A DNA stretch of 64,000 nt from an uncultured Clostridia bacterium (GTDB lineage: Bacteria > Bacillota > Clostridia > TANB77 > CAG-508), in the NCBI GenBank assembly GCA_947630065.1, contig CANRGE010000001.1, positions 82,840 through 146,839 on the forward strand. The letters are read 5' to 3'. Below are positions 56,797 through 64,000 of the stretch, in pieces. A program made the translations under genes and the position numbers. The first letter of the stretch is position 1. Each line of letters begins with the position of its first letter. A model generated the notes under the pieces. The model did no database searches, was not told the DNA's origin, and saw only the letters and a program-made list of their open reading frames with translations.

Positions 56797-57303
56797 ATGC
56801 GACAAATTAAACCACCAACACAAGAGGAAACGGCAGCTTTTAACAAGTATCACCACTACTCAAAGGCTCACACTTATTGCATCGGTTATGTAATGGACGG
56901 TTACGTTCGTTATATAATGGCGAAGAAAGAGGATTTGGCTTTGTGCATAGGCTTTGACACGCAAAGTCAGACCAATAAGACATTGCGTTTTCAACCTGCA
57001 AAACAGACTTTGCAGGAGCTGGAAAAGAAAAAAGGCTTTGAAAATTTGTGCACAACAGACGAATTCAGAGTAGCTTTGGATAAGCTGAGAGAAAGCACAG
57101 GAAAAAGCTACAATAGAGGACAATTATTTGAAAAGCTGATATATAACAGATATAATCAGCTTTGGCAGCATAATTCAACACCATTCTTTGAAAAAGGTGA
57201 CATCACAATAAATGGTGTAGAAATACAGATTAAGTACAACAAAGCCACGTTTTGCAGCTTGAAAACGCTTGAAGAGCTTGAAAAGCTTGAAAAAGCTGAA
57301 TAA
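56797..57303 (+). CDS. PD-(D/E)XK nuclease-like early protein (168 aa)
   Basis: Start placed at ATG 56797 (after AGAGAGGATTTGAACGGT) rather than the GTG at 56749, which overlaps the probable transcription start. Helical N-terminus, then GQLFEKLIYNRYNQLW, and GDITINGVEIQIKYNKATFCS, where D, E and K have the spacing of the PD-(D/E)XK nuclease core. Similar short proteins occur, from memory, in Firmicutes mobile elements. No TAG codon and higher GC than the late genes, so it is readable by an unmodified host. Possible DNA nuclease or DNA-binding early protein. Confidence 0.65.
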   Translation: MRQIKPPTQEETAAFNKYHHYSKAHTYCIGYVMDGYVRYIMAKKEDLALCIGFDTQSQTNKTLRFQPAKQTLQELEKKKGFENLCTTDEFRVALDKLRESTGKSYNRGQLFEKLIYNRYNQLWQHNSTPFFEKGDITINGVEIQIKYNKATFCSLKTLEELEKLEKAE

Positions 57304-57382
57304 AAAACGGACAAAAAATCGGTATAGGTCGCCTGCGGTATGGGCGGGCTGACCCCGATATAATAAGAAAGGTTGATAAAAT

Positions 57383-57631
57383 ATGGAATACGTTGAGAAA
57401 ATCAATAGCCTGCTGGATAGCCTGTACAATGAGGTTTCAACCCAAGAGGACATAAGAGAATCGGAAATTAAGTGTCTTGAATGGGAGCTGGACAATGTTA
57501 AAAAGCAGAAAGTACGTGCAGTTGACCGATTGACCCAAACAATCTGGGAACTTGATGATAAGAATGACCTCTTAGAAAAAAGAGTACAAGAGCTGAAAAA
57601 AGAAAACGAGGAACTGAAAACGTGGATTTAA
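57383..57631 (+). CDS. coiled-coil early protein (82 aa)
   Basis: ATG after AAGAAAGGTTGATAAAAT. MEYVEKINSLLDSLYNE to VQELKKENEELKTWI is a leucine-zipper-like parallel coiled coil over almost the whole length. Co-transcribed with the nuclease-like gene. The GC-rich 57304-57365 spacer can fold (GGTC/GACC arms). Function unknown; perhaps an anti-host or regulatory dimer. Confidence 0.75.
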   Translation: MEYVEKINSLLDSLYNEVSTQEDIRESEIKCLEWELDNVKKQKVRAVDRLTQTIWELDDKNDLLEKRVQELKKENEELKTWI

Positions 57632-57738
57632 ACCCTGCGTGAAGTGGTTTACAAGCTGACCCAAATCTAACCCCTGTTAAACGTCAGCTAACAAAAGTTC
57701 ATTAACCGCCGCCGCAAGGCGGACGGGGAAAATGAACA

Positions 57739-57767
57739 AAGACATTTTTTGTAAAAAGTGGTATAAT
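57739..57767 (+). promoter_or_regulatory. early promoter with extended -10
   Basis: Weak -35 (AAGACA), 17-base spacer, TGGTATAAT. Downstream leader ATTATTAGTGAGGGGG..CCCC with a GGGG/CCCC hairpin and GAAAATAGAAAGAGG before the ATG at 57818, a leader also found at 59380. Confidence 0.75.
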
Positions 57768-57817
57768 ATTATTAGTGAGGGGGAAAAGAACCCCGAAAAT
57801 AGAAAGAGGTTGATGTC

Positions 57818-58318
57818 ATGAGAGTTTCAGAGATTGAGGAAAGAATCCGCAACGCGGAAGAATTATTAACCAGCTTACGCAATGAATTGCAGCAGGCAAA
57901 AGCAGCGGAAATTTTCAACCGCGTTCCTGAGGGGGAATCTTACTACACCGTTTTTCTTAATATCTATGGTGCAGTAACAGAAAATAACATAGACGATTAC
58001 GACCCATGGGACGATACTGCTGTTGAAAACAACAATTATTTCCGTTCAGAGGAGAGAGCGTGTCAAGTAGCGGACAAAATCAGTTATTTGCTTTTAATAG
58101 AGAGGGTGCATGATATTTTTTGTCCCGATTATACCCCAAATTGGGATACTAACGAAAATAAATACTTCGTTATGTATAACCATACGGATAGGAAATATAC
58201 AGAAACAATGACAAGACAGAACCAGAATTTAACACAAACTTATTTTCCAGATAGAGCGACCGCACAGAGGGCGTGTGACTATCTAAATACACACTATAAT
58301 TTTTGGGAAGAGGAATAA
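57818..58318 (+). CDS. hypothetical early protein with N-terminal coiled coil (166 aa)
   Basis: ATG after AAGAGGTTGATGTC. Residues 1-35 form a coiled coil (ISEIEERIRNAEELL-like). The rest holds ESYYTVFLNIYGAV, a Cys/aromatic middle and the C-terminal motif YFPDRATAQRACDYLNTHYNFW, which I associate with small uncharacterised phage and prophage proteins. TAG-free, stop TAA, followed by a hairpin. Function unknown. Confidence 0.78.
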   Translation: MRVSEIEERIRNAEELLTSLRNELQQAKAAEIFNRVPEGESYYTVFLNIYGAVTENNIDDYDPWDDTAVENNNYFRSEERACQVADKISYLLLIERVHDIFCPDYTPNWDTNENKYFVMYNHTDRKYTETMTRQNQNLTQTYFPDRATAQRACDYLNTHYNFWEEE

Positions 58319-58335
58319 GACTGTAATATAACAAA

Positions 58336-58357
58336 GGTGAGGAGTAAAATCCTCACC
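58336..58357 (+). terminator. terminator-like hairpin
   Basis: GGTGAGGA / TCCTCACC with a GTAAAA-type loop 17 bases after the stop; T-run is weak. A near-identical hairpin design (AGCAAGGA / TCCTTGCT) sits at 61884-61905. Confidence 0.6.
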
Positions 58358-58372
58358 GAATTATTATATAAA

Positions 58373-58452
58373 TATAACATACTATAAGATAACGACAGGT
58401 TATAACAGTTATTATATAACTATTGTAACTCCCTGTGTGATGTTATAACATA
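58373..58452. repeat. 80-bp dispersed repeat, copy 1
   Basis: Identical to the copy at 62451-62530 and 5 mismatches from that at 61747-61826. It contains TTATAACAG, GTTATAACA and the core CTCCCTGTGTGATG. Same orientation in all three copies. Confidence 0.9.
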
Positions 58453-59317
58453 AGGTGTTATAAAAAAAATATGCCGTTTGCCACTTTGTTAATTCTTTAT
58501 TTATGCTTGTATGGAACGTTAATTGTGCTAATACATTATTATATTTAAAATTGATTTTATTTTTCTTATAAATTCTTAATAAAAATTTTATAATTTTCAA
58601 AAGTTTGATACCCCTTTTGAAAAATTTACCATCTTTTATTTATCCCGATTAAAAAATTACTGCCCCTATTATATAATATAAATTTTTCTATTTGTTATAA
58701 CATTTATTATTATATAACCCCTCTTATATAAACATAAATGACTTACTGTTAATATAACAGTTGGTATTACATTGCCAGTTATATAATATAAGTTACTCCC
58801 TACAATATATAACATAGTAAAATATATAAAACCTCTTATATAACATTTGTTTCTTTATTTAATTATAATACTTACTGTTATACTACCCCGTTATATAACA
58901 TAAATTATTTTTATAAAATATAACATTTATTATTATATCACTGTTATATAACAATTTTTATATTTTATATTATAACATAATAAAATATATGACCCGTTAT
59001 ATAACATAAGTAATTACCTGTTTGTTATAACAGTTGTTGTTACATTATTGTTATTATATAATGTTAGTTACATTTTTCTTGTTATATAACACCCTTGTTA
59101 TATAACCTCTGTTATATAATGAGCTATAAATAATATATATTATATAATTCTTGTTATATTATTTATGTTGTATACCACTGATATAATTATTATATTATAT
59201 AACTACTAATATATTTTCCTTGTTATATAACATAGTACCGCCGCACTTTAGCAATTTAGTATATTAAAATGTATTACAATATATTATACTTCAAGCCTGC
59301 TTACCGATATTTTAATA

Positions 59318-59425
59318 AAAAAGTTCATAAACCTTTTAAGAAATTTTCATTGACATTTACCGTAAAAAATGATATAATATTATTAGTAAAGGGGAAGAAC
59401 CCCGAAATAGAAAGGATTTGGTGTT
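59318..59425 (+). promoter_or_regulatory. early promoter-leader cassette
   Basis: TTGACA (59350) and TATAAT (59373), 17-base spacer, preceded by AAGTTCATAAACC and followed by a leader with the GGGG / CCCC hairpin and GAAATAGAAAGG. Partial copies at 59706-59764 and 60205-60260 share the upstream block. Confidence 0.8.
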
Positions 59426-59605
59426 ATGAGAAAGAATTTCACAAATGAAATAATGGGTGAAGCAATAAAAATTTTAAAGGCTAATCCCGATGCATGGGAT
59501 AATCCCAGCTTTGTACGCCTTGTGAGGAAAATTCAAGAGGTGTTTGATGAAGAAACTGATTATATTTTACAACAAATGTCACAAGAATGTGATGATAATT
59601 TTTAA
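59426..59605 (+). CDS. small early protein (59 aa)
   Basis: ATG after AGAAAGGATTTGGTGTT, ends TAA and is followed by a strong terminator (59612-59640). MRKNFTNEIMGEAIKILKANPDAWDNPSF..., a compact helical protein with acidic C-terminus DDNF. No family recognised. The cassette layout (promoter, gene, terminator) makes it a real gene although it is short. Confidence 0.75.
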   Translation: MRKNFTNEIMGEAIKILKANPDAWDNPSFVRLVRKIQEVFDEETDYILQQMSQECDDNF

Positions 59606-60288
59606 TTGATGAAAGATAAGGATTCGTCCTTATCTTTTTTGTTATATAAATATATTATTCCCTATATGAAAAATAACACGTGTTATTTATTCTCCGTATT
59701 CTTAACAAAAAGTTCATAAACCTTTTAAGAAATTTTCATTGACATTTACCGTAAAAATGATATTATAACATAGTAAATTATATAACCCCTATTATATAAT
59801 ATAAGTAATTACCTACTTGTTATAACAGTTGGTATTATATAAAATCTATTATATAATAGTCGTTACATTTCCTTTGTTATAATATTTATTGTTATATTAC
59901 TTCATTATATAATAAATAATATGTAATGTATTTTATATAACGGGTGATATATAAATTATATTATATAACTACTGATATAATTTTTTATGTTATATATCTT
60001 CTGATATAATTTTTTATGTTATATATCTTCTGATATAATTTTTTATGTTATATATCTTCTGATATAATTTTTTATGTTATATAACTACTAAAATATTTCT
60101 TCTATTATATAATTTATGTTTCGCTCACTTTAACATATTAAATTATTAAAATATGACGACATATGTTATACTTAAAATTTGCTCACCGATATTTTAATAA
60201 AAAATTCATAAACCTTTTAAGAAAATTTCATTGACTTTGGCGGCGAAAAGTAGTATAATATATAATGTAAGGAGGAGAGGTGATAAAA
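59606..60288. repeat. repeat region between early genes (29-bp tandem repeat)
   Basis: No gene. After the terminator it carries a degenerate copy of the promoter block (59706-59764, -10 altered), TTATATAAT variants, and the 29-bp tandem repeat at 59972-60087 (about four copies around GATATAATTTTTTATG). A good promoter at 60231-60259 (TTGACT, TATAAT, 17-base spacer) ends it. Confidence 0.75.
59612..59640 (+). terminator. rho-independent terminator
   Basis: AAAGATAAGGA / TCCTTATCTTT with a TTCG tetraloop and a T-run. Confidence 0.9.
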
Positions 60289-60402
60289 ATGAGATATTGG
60301 TATCATCTGGATAGCGGACTTGTCCGCGAAACAGAGGTGAACGTGATGCCCCTCGCGTGGATTGAAATAACACGTGAGATGTACGAAGATTTGATAAAAT
60401 AG
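60289..60402 (+). CDS. small early protein ending in a TAG stop (37 aa)
   Basis: ATG after AAGGAGGAGAGGTGATAAAA. MRYWYHLDSGLVRETEV ... MYEDLIK then TAG. The TAG is followed directly by GGAGG, the ribosome binding site of the next gene at 60416, so stopping at TAG makes a normal two-gene unit. Reading TAG as Gln would extend 18 residues across that binding site into the next gene. This is the best evidence for standard-code reading of an early gene. Confidence 0.72.
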   Translation: MRYWYHLDSGLVRETEVNVMPLAWIEITREMYEDLIK

Positions 60403-60415
60403 GGAGGTATTATTT

Positions 60416-60613
60416 ATGTACGGGGTTTTTTATAGGACGGGCTACTTTTCTGCTGATTTAGAGGAGATTTATTCCACTAAAGAAGAGGCAGAAAAAGCCA
60501 TCAAAAACATCAATTATTTGCTGGAAGAGTTTTGTGGCTATTACATTATGAGATATTTTGTTGAAAAGTTGAGTGACAAAATCACAACAACAATAATAGA
60601 TTGGGAGGAGTGA
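60416..60613 (+). CDS. small early protein (65 aa)
   Basis: ATG 8 bases after GGGAGGTATT. MYGVFYRTGYFSADLEEIYSTKEEAEKAIKN..., mixed alpha-beta with many aromatic residues, ending TGA and followed by a perfect terminator at 60620-60646. No family recognised; co-transcribed with the preceding 37-aa gene. Confidence 0.78.
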   Translation: MYGVFYRTGYFSADLEEIYSTKEEAEKAIKNINYLLEEFCGYYIMRYFVEKLSDKITTTIIDWEE

Positions 60614-60619
60614 TAGCAT

Positions 60620-60646
60620 AAAGTGGAATTTAATTCCACTTTTTTT
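60620..60646 (+). terminator. rho-independent terminator
   Basis: AAAGTGGAATT / AATTCCACTTT stem with a T-run. Confidence 0.9.
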
Positions 60647-60650
60647 AATG

Positions 60651-60780
60651 TGTTATATAACAGTTGTTATTCAAAATAATAATACGTGTTATATAACAGT
60701 TGTTATCCAAAATAATAATACGTGTTATATAACAGTTGTTATCCAAAATAATAATACGTGTTATATAACAGTTGTTATCC
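60651..60780. repeat. 36-bp tandem repeat containing GTTATATAAC
   Basis: Copies start at 60651, 60687, 60723 and 60759 (last partial). Each unit has TGTTATATAACAGTTGTTAT plus a 16-base AT-rich spacer ending ATACG. A variant block continues with ACACAGG...CCTGTGTG to 60840. The region to 61086 holds no gene. Confidence 0.9.
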
Positions 60781-61086
60781 CACACAGGTTATAACATCTG
60801 TTATGTAACATAAGTATCTCCCTGTGTGATTTTATAACAGATGTTATATAACATCAGTATTTTACAATGATATAATATAACATAGTGTATAATATTATAC
60901 TGTAAAAAAATAGTATGTAAGTTATATATCAACCTACATACTATAATTATGTTATATAACTAACAATAATACAATAAACCAAAATACCAAAATTATTGTT
61001 ATATCAACCCAGAAATAAAAGTCCTCTAATTTTCCCCTTTTTTGAAAATATCTTTTTATTTTATAATACATGATATATACCTCTCC

Positions 61087-61563
61087 TTATAAATCTTTGC
61101 TTTCTGTTACGAAATATTTAACATCATATTTCTTTATAATCTCTCGAATTGCGGAACTTTCTTTCTGATTTTTAGTGTAAATATTAAACAAGCAGATATT
61201 TGTAGTACAATTGATTTTTGTGAAAGGTATACTAACGTTAGTTAGAACATTTGACAATTGTTCAGCAAATTCATTTTTCACTGTACATTCAATTTTCCAT
61301 AACTTTTCTTTTTTCAATCTTTCCTCAATAGACTTTACAATGTAAACGCCTATCAAATTACAGCCGCCGACTATCACAGCTTTTAATATTAGAGATAATT
61401 CACACGTCATATAAACCAATACCACCGTATAAAGTCCATATGCTATGGCATTACTCCATGCCGCCACCCATTTGTTACCCTTAATTGTCAAAAGGGACTT
61501 AATTGTCTGAATGATAACATTCAAGACATTTAGTATTACGAATGTGATAAATAATTTACTCAT
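61087..61563 (-). CDS. membrane protein with C-terminal DUF2179-like domain (158 aa)
   Basis: ATG after AAAGGATTGATAG. Residues 1-80 contain three hydrophobic helices (LFITFVILNVLNVII; LYTVVLVYM; ILKAVIVGGCNLIGVYIV), then a basic helix and a C-terminal soluble domain (IECTVKNEFAEQLSNVL..., YDVKYFVTES) resembling DUF2179/DUF5698 transporter-associated domains. TAG-free. Own consensus promoter. Membrane location and early expression hint at an effect on the host envelope or superinfection; not shown. Confidence 0.7.
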   Translation of the reverse strand: MSKLFITFVILNVLNVIIQTIKSLLTIKGNKWVAAWSNAIAYGLYTVVLVYMTCELSLILKAVIVGGCNLIGVYIVKSIEERLKKEKLWKIECTVKNEFAEQLSNVLTNVSIPFTKINCTTNICLFNIYTKNQKESSAIREIIKKYDVKYFVTESKDL

Positions 61564-61602
61564 TCTATCAATCCTTTCTTTTATTTTCCCTCTCTATTAT
61601 AT

Positions 61603-61631
61603 ATTATATCATAAATTCACGGATAAGTCAA
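61603..61631 (-). promoter_or_regulatory. early promoter
   Basis: - strand TTGACT and TATAAT, 17-base spacer, then AGAGAGGG leader. About 130 bases here are duplicated upstream of the next - strand gene (62290-62430). Confidence 0.85.
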
Positions 61632-61634
61632 TAG

Positions 61635-62084
61635 TTTTGAGTGTAAAATTTTTAGAAAAATAACACATATTTTTTGTGCAATATTACAATTGACTTTCAT
61701 GAAATATAATAGATGTTATTCTTACATAAATCTTATTTAATATAAATATAACATACTATAAGATAACGGTAGGTTATAACAGTTATTATATAACTCTTAT
61801 AATTCCCTGTGTGATGTTATAACATAAGGTGTTATAATATTATTCCCTAAAAATTTTAAGAATAATGAATAATGTAATAATAAAGCAAGGACTAAAATCC
61901 TTGCTGAATTACTATAATAATATAACATACTATAAGATATAATTATATTGCTTATTATAATTTTATATGTTGTATAATATTTGTTACTTCTAAAGTTATA
62001 ATATATGTTTTATAACATTTGTTTCTCTCTGCTATATATAACATAAATTGTTCTATAACAATTGTTATATAACAAAAGAAAAGA
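61635..62084. repeat. gene-free spacer with the second 80-bp repeat
   Basis: No credible gene. It holds the 80-bp repeat (61747-61826) and an orphan hairpin like the one at 58336, at 61884-61905, several TATAAC elements and one exact GTTATATAAC near 62064. Confidence 0.65.
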
Positions 62085-62104
62085 AAAGGGCTTTACAGCC
62101 CTTT
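62085..62104 (-). terminator. rho-independent terminator
   Basis: AAAGGGCT / AGCCCTTT stem then TTCTTTTC on the - strand, directly after the stop of the 50-aa gene. Confidence 0.85.
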
Positions 62105-62107
62105 ATA

Positions 62108-62260
62108 TTATGGTAACATCTCATACACCTCCAAATCACATTTTCCAGAACAATTACGTACGTAATCAATTATGATTGTTATTGCTTCATCTTTTGTGAC
62201 GTTTTTTGCCACCGTAACAACATTGCTTCCGTACAAGTCAATAATAAAATATTGTTTCAT
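62108..62260 (-). CDS. small early protein (50 aa)
   Basis: The ATG at 62260 is used because AAAAGGTGG lies 7 bases upstream and a promoter is placed 50 bases before it. MKQYFIIDLYGSNVVTVAKNVTKDEAITIII..., an alpha-beta small domain with a Cys pair near CSGKCDL. No family recognised. Confidence 0.72.
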   Translation of the reverse strand: MKQYFIIDLYGSNVVTVAKNVTKDEAITIIIDYVRNCSGKCDLEVYEMLP

Positions 62261-62309
62261 ATTAGTAACCACCTTTTTATTTTTTAGAGATTCCCTCTCT
62301 CTATTATAT

Positions 62310-62338
62310 ATTATATCACTTTTAATCGTGTTTGTCAA
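62310..62338 (-). promoter_or_regulatory. early promoter
   Basis: - strand TTGACA and TATAAT, 17-base spacer. Paralogous to the promoter block at 61603. Confidence 0.85.
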
Positions 62339-62439
62339 TAGTTTTGAATGTAAAAATTTTAGAAAAATAACATATGTTTTTTATGCAATATTACTAATTG
62401 ATTTTTATAAAGTATAATAAAGATTATTTTATACAAAAT

Positions 62440-63110
62440 TTTGAGTATAATATAACATACTATAAGATAACGACAGGTTATAACAGTTATTATATAACTA
62501 TTGTAACTCCCTGTGTGATGTTATAACATATTATGTTATATAACATTAGTTTCTCTCTATGATTATAACATAATATGTTATATAACATTAGTAATAACCT
62601 ACGTTATAACACATTGTGTTATATAATGTTTATTATATAACATAGACTAATATATTAAGTAGATAACGCTTGTTATATAACAACGTGAGCTGCAATACAT
62701 TTGTTATATAACTAAAATTATGTGAGCTGCAACACGCTTGTTATATAACAACGTGAGCTGCAATACATTTGTTATATAACTAAAATTATGTGAGCTGCAA
62801 CACGCTTGTTATATAACAACGTGAGCTGCGAGCTGTTATATAACAAATAGAATAATATGAGCTGTTATATAACAATAAATATGATGTGAGCTGTTATATA
62901 ACAAATAGAATAATATGAGCTGTTATTTATCATAAACATTATATAACAATAATAATATATAAAAAGTTATACAACTACAAACATATAATCAATATTATAT
63001 TATAACAGTAATATTAAAAATGTTATGTAACAAAAATAATATTAAAGACATTATATAACGGCAATAATAGATTAAAAGAATTAACTAATTAAAAAATATT
63101 TTGCAAAAAA
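62440..63110. repeat. dense GTTATATAAC array with 68-bp repeats
   Basis: No gene. It begins with the third 80-bp repeat (62451-62530), then a 68-bp repeat (starts 62668, 62736, partial 62804) whose units hold two GTTATATAAC palindromes and two GTGAGCTGCAA boxes. A block of GAGCTGTTATATAACA units follows to about 62930. About ten exact palindromes occur within 400 bases. Confidence 0.85.
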
Positions 63111-63136
63111 TTAAGAAAATATCTATTGACTACTTA

Positions 63137-63165
63137 TTGACATAATAACAAGAAAAAATTATACT
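63137..63165 (+). promoter_or_regulatory. possible early promoter
   Basis: TTGACA (63137) and TATACT (63160) with a 17-base spacer. No gene follows closely; perhaps an upstream promoter for the wHTH gene at 63456 or a non-coding RNA. Confidence 0.4.
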
Positions 63166-63307
63166 TTTTAATTTAATTTTTTAATAACACCAATAATCAT
63201 TAACAATAGTCAAAAAACAAACAAAAACAAATATTATACATAATTTTTTTTATTTAGAAAAATTAACTAATTTAAAAAACTTTATAAAAAACTTAACAGA
63301 AATTCCA

Positions 63308-63336
63308 TTGCTTTTATTTTCTGAATGTGGTATAAT
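63308..63336 (+). promoter_or_regulatory. promoter of the wHTH gene
   Basis: TTGCTT and TGTGGTATAAT, 17-base spacer. The leader holds an upstream GGAGGG and a possible AGTAC...GTACT pairing at 63356-63399, which may be an attenuator. Confidence 0.7.
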
Positions 63337-63455
63337 AATAATGTAAGGAGGGAACAGTACAAAAGAATAAAGAGCGTGAGTGCTAAAAACAGTGTACTAT
63401 GGGCTTCTTTACAAAACATTCACATTTCTTTAACATTAAGGAAAGAGGTATTTCT

Positions 63456-63806
63456 ATGACAAAGGTTGAATTTTTTGAAATGGTAATAAACGGCGACGAA
63501 ATCACCGAGGTTATGAAACAGTACGCCCAATCGGAACTTGAAAAAATTGAAATAGGCAAACAGAAACGCCGCGAACGTACGACCGAAAAACAAAAAACAA
63601 ACACTGTTATAAAAGAACGTATACTGAAACTGCTGAAAGAGGACGGCAAACAGTCTGTAAGAACTATAGCAGATGTTATGGAACTTTCGACCCAAAAAAT
63701 TTCTGCCCTTATGGGTCAGTTGGTAAAAGACGGTTATGTAACAACGCAAAAAGAAAAATTTAAGGAATCGTCAACAAAAGTTTACACTTACGAAATAAAG
63801 CAGTAA
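63456..63806 (+). CDS. winged helix-turn-helix DNA-binding protein (116 aa)
   Basis: ATG after GAAAGAGGTATTTCT chosen over the upstream in-frame ATG at 63399, which lacks a ribosome binding site. Residues 1-40 are helical (KVEFFEMVINGDEITEVMKQYAQ), residues 41-52 basic (GKQKRRERT). Residues 52-112 fit a MarR/ArsR-like winged HTH: IKERILKLLKED, SVRTIADVMELSTQKISALMGQL (recognition helix) and wing YVTTQ. A good candidate for an early regulator, and for a protein that reads the palindromes around it. Confidence 0.8.
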   Translation: MTKVEFFEMVINGDEITEVMKQYAQSELEKIEIGKQKRRERTTEKQKTNTVIKERILKLLKEDGKQSVRTIADVMELSTQKISALMGQLVKDGYVTTQKEKFKESSTKVYTYEIKQ

Positions 63807-63872
63807 CAAAAATGATATATAAAGGTGGTGATACATTATGATTGTAATATAATTAGGAAATGATATAACAAA

Positions 63873-63910
63873 AATAATAAGAAAGGGGTTGATACCCTTT
63901 TCTTATTATT
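63873..63910 (+). terminator. rho-independent terminator
   Basis: AATAATAAGAAAGGGG / CCCTTTTCTTATTATT hairpin, about 66 bases after the wHTH stop, followed by more GTTATATAAC elements to the window end. Confidence 0.75.
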
Positions 63911-64000
63911 GTTATATAACATAATGTGTTACATCGTAGATAATAATATATATTATATAACATAGTGTATTATAATATAAATAGCAAATGTTATATAACA

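Larger units (their letters stand above)
58319..59345. repeat. gene-free region rich in GTTATATAAC palindromes, part 1
   Basis: About 1 kb with no credible gene. Contains at least six exact GTTATATAAC palindromes (58880-59225) and many variants (ATTATATAAC, TTATAAC). The 80-bp repeat copy at 58373-58452 lies at its left end. Short spurious ORFs lack ribosome binding sites. Confidence 0.7.

Noticed and set aside
58412..58600. Possible 62-aa - strand gene
   Set aside because: No ribosome binding site and it overlaps the 80-bp repeat; composition is that of the AT-rich spacer.
60651..62930. CRISPR array
   Set aside because: Repeats are tandem and adjacent with no unique, constant-length spacers, and no cas genes are seen.
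55250..64000. tRNA genes in the non-coding stretches
   Set aside because: I found no cloverleaf-compatible sequence with TTC-A and CCA-like ends; a scan by a tRNA finder would be needed to be sure.

Overview
This is a strongly AT-rich piece of a tailed (siphovirus-type) bacteriophage genome, most likely infecting a low-GC Firmicute such as a gut Clostridia. The basis is AGGAGG-type ribosome binding sites, near-consensus TTGACA/TATAAT promoters with 17-bp spacing, a TP901-like tape measure protein and Dit/Tal-type baseplate proteins. Most genes read correctly only if TAG is translated as an amino acid. Conserved positions in the tape measure and in a homing endonuclease show that amino acid to be glutamine, so the late genes use genetic code 15 (TAG=Gln; TAA and TGA are stops). 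I saw no tRNA gene or suppressor tRNA in the window.

Layout. 1-7.5 kb (+ strand) is a nucleotide and replication block: the C-terminal part of a DnaE-type DNA polymerase interrupted by a group I intron with a broken LAGLIDADG endonuclease, an unknown protein, a coiled-coil peptide, a ClpP-like protease, a dUTPase and a zinc-ribbon/RuvC resolvase. Paired terminators at about 7.5 kb separate it from a late block of about 48 kb on the - strand. In transcription order (55.2 down to 7.6 kb) that block holds Zn-finger proteins, the large terminase, portal, protease/scaffold, a head protein, major capsid protein, head-tail connectors, a run of five paralogous tail-tube-like proteins with different inserted domains, an unknown 680-aa tail-region protein, a 2,541-aa tape measure, Dit, a 1,924-aa Tal-like protein, and a distal set of small proteins of unknown function ending in a cysteine-peptidase-like protein.

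The tape measure gene is split by three group I introns carrying a probable EDxHD endonuclease (broken), a GIY-YIG endonuclease and a tandem HNH endonuclease. The exons rejoin exactly in frame across one of the most conserved parts of the protein, and one exon is only 34 codons long.

55.3-56.7 kb is a gene-free control region with divergent consensus promoters, large inverted repeats and tandem repeats that look origin-like. 56.7-64 kb is an early-type region of short genes, each with its own strong promoter, embedded in DNA filled with copies of the palindrome GTTATATAAC (about 25 exact copies by eye) and with 29-, 36-, 68- and 80-bp repeats. Genes here carry no internal TAG, and one appears to use TAG as a real stop just before the next gene's ribosome binding site. 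The window therefore seems to combine standard-code early genes with TAG-recoded late genes, consistent with a code switch during infection.
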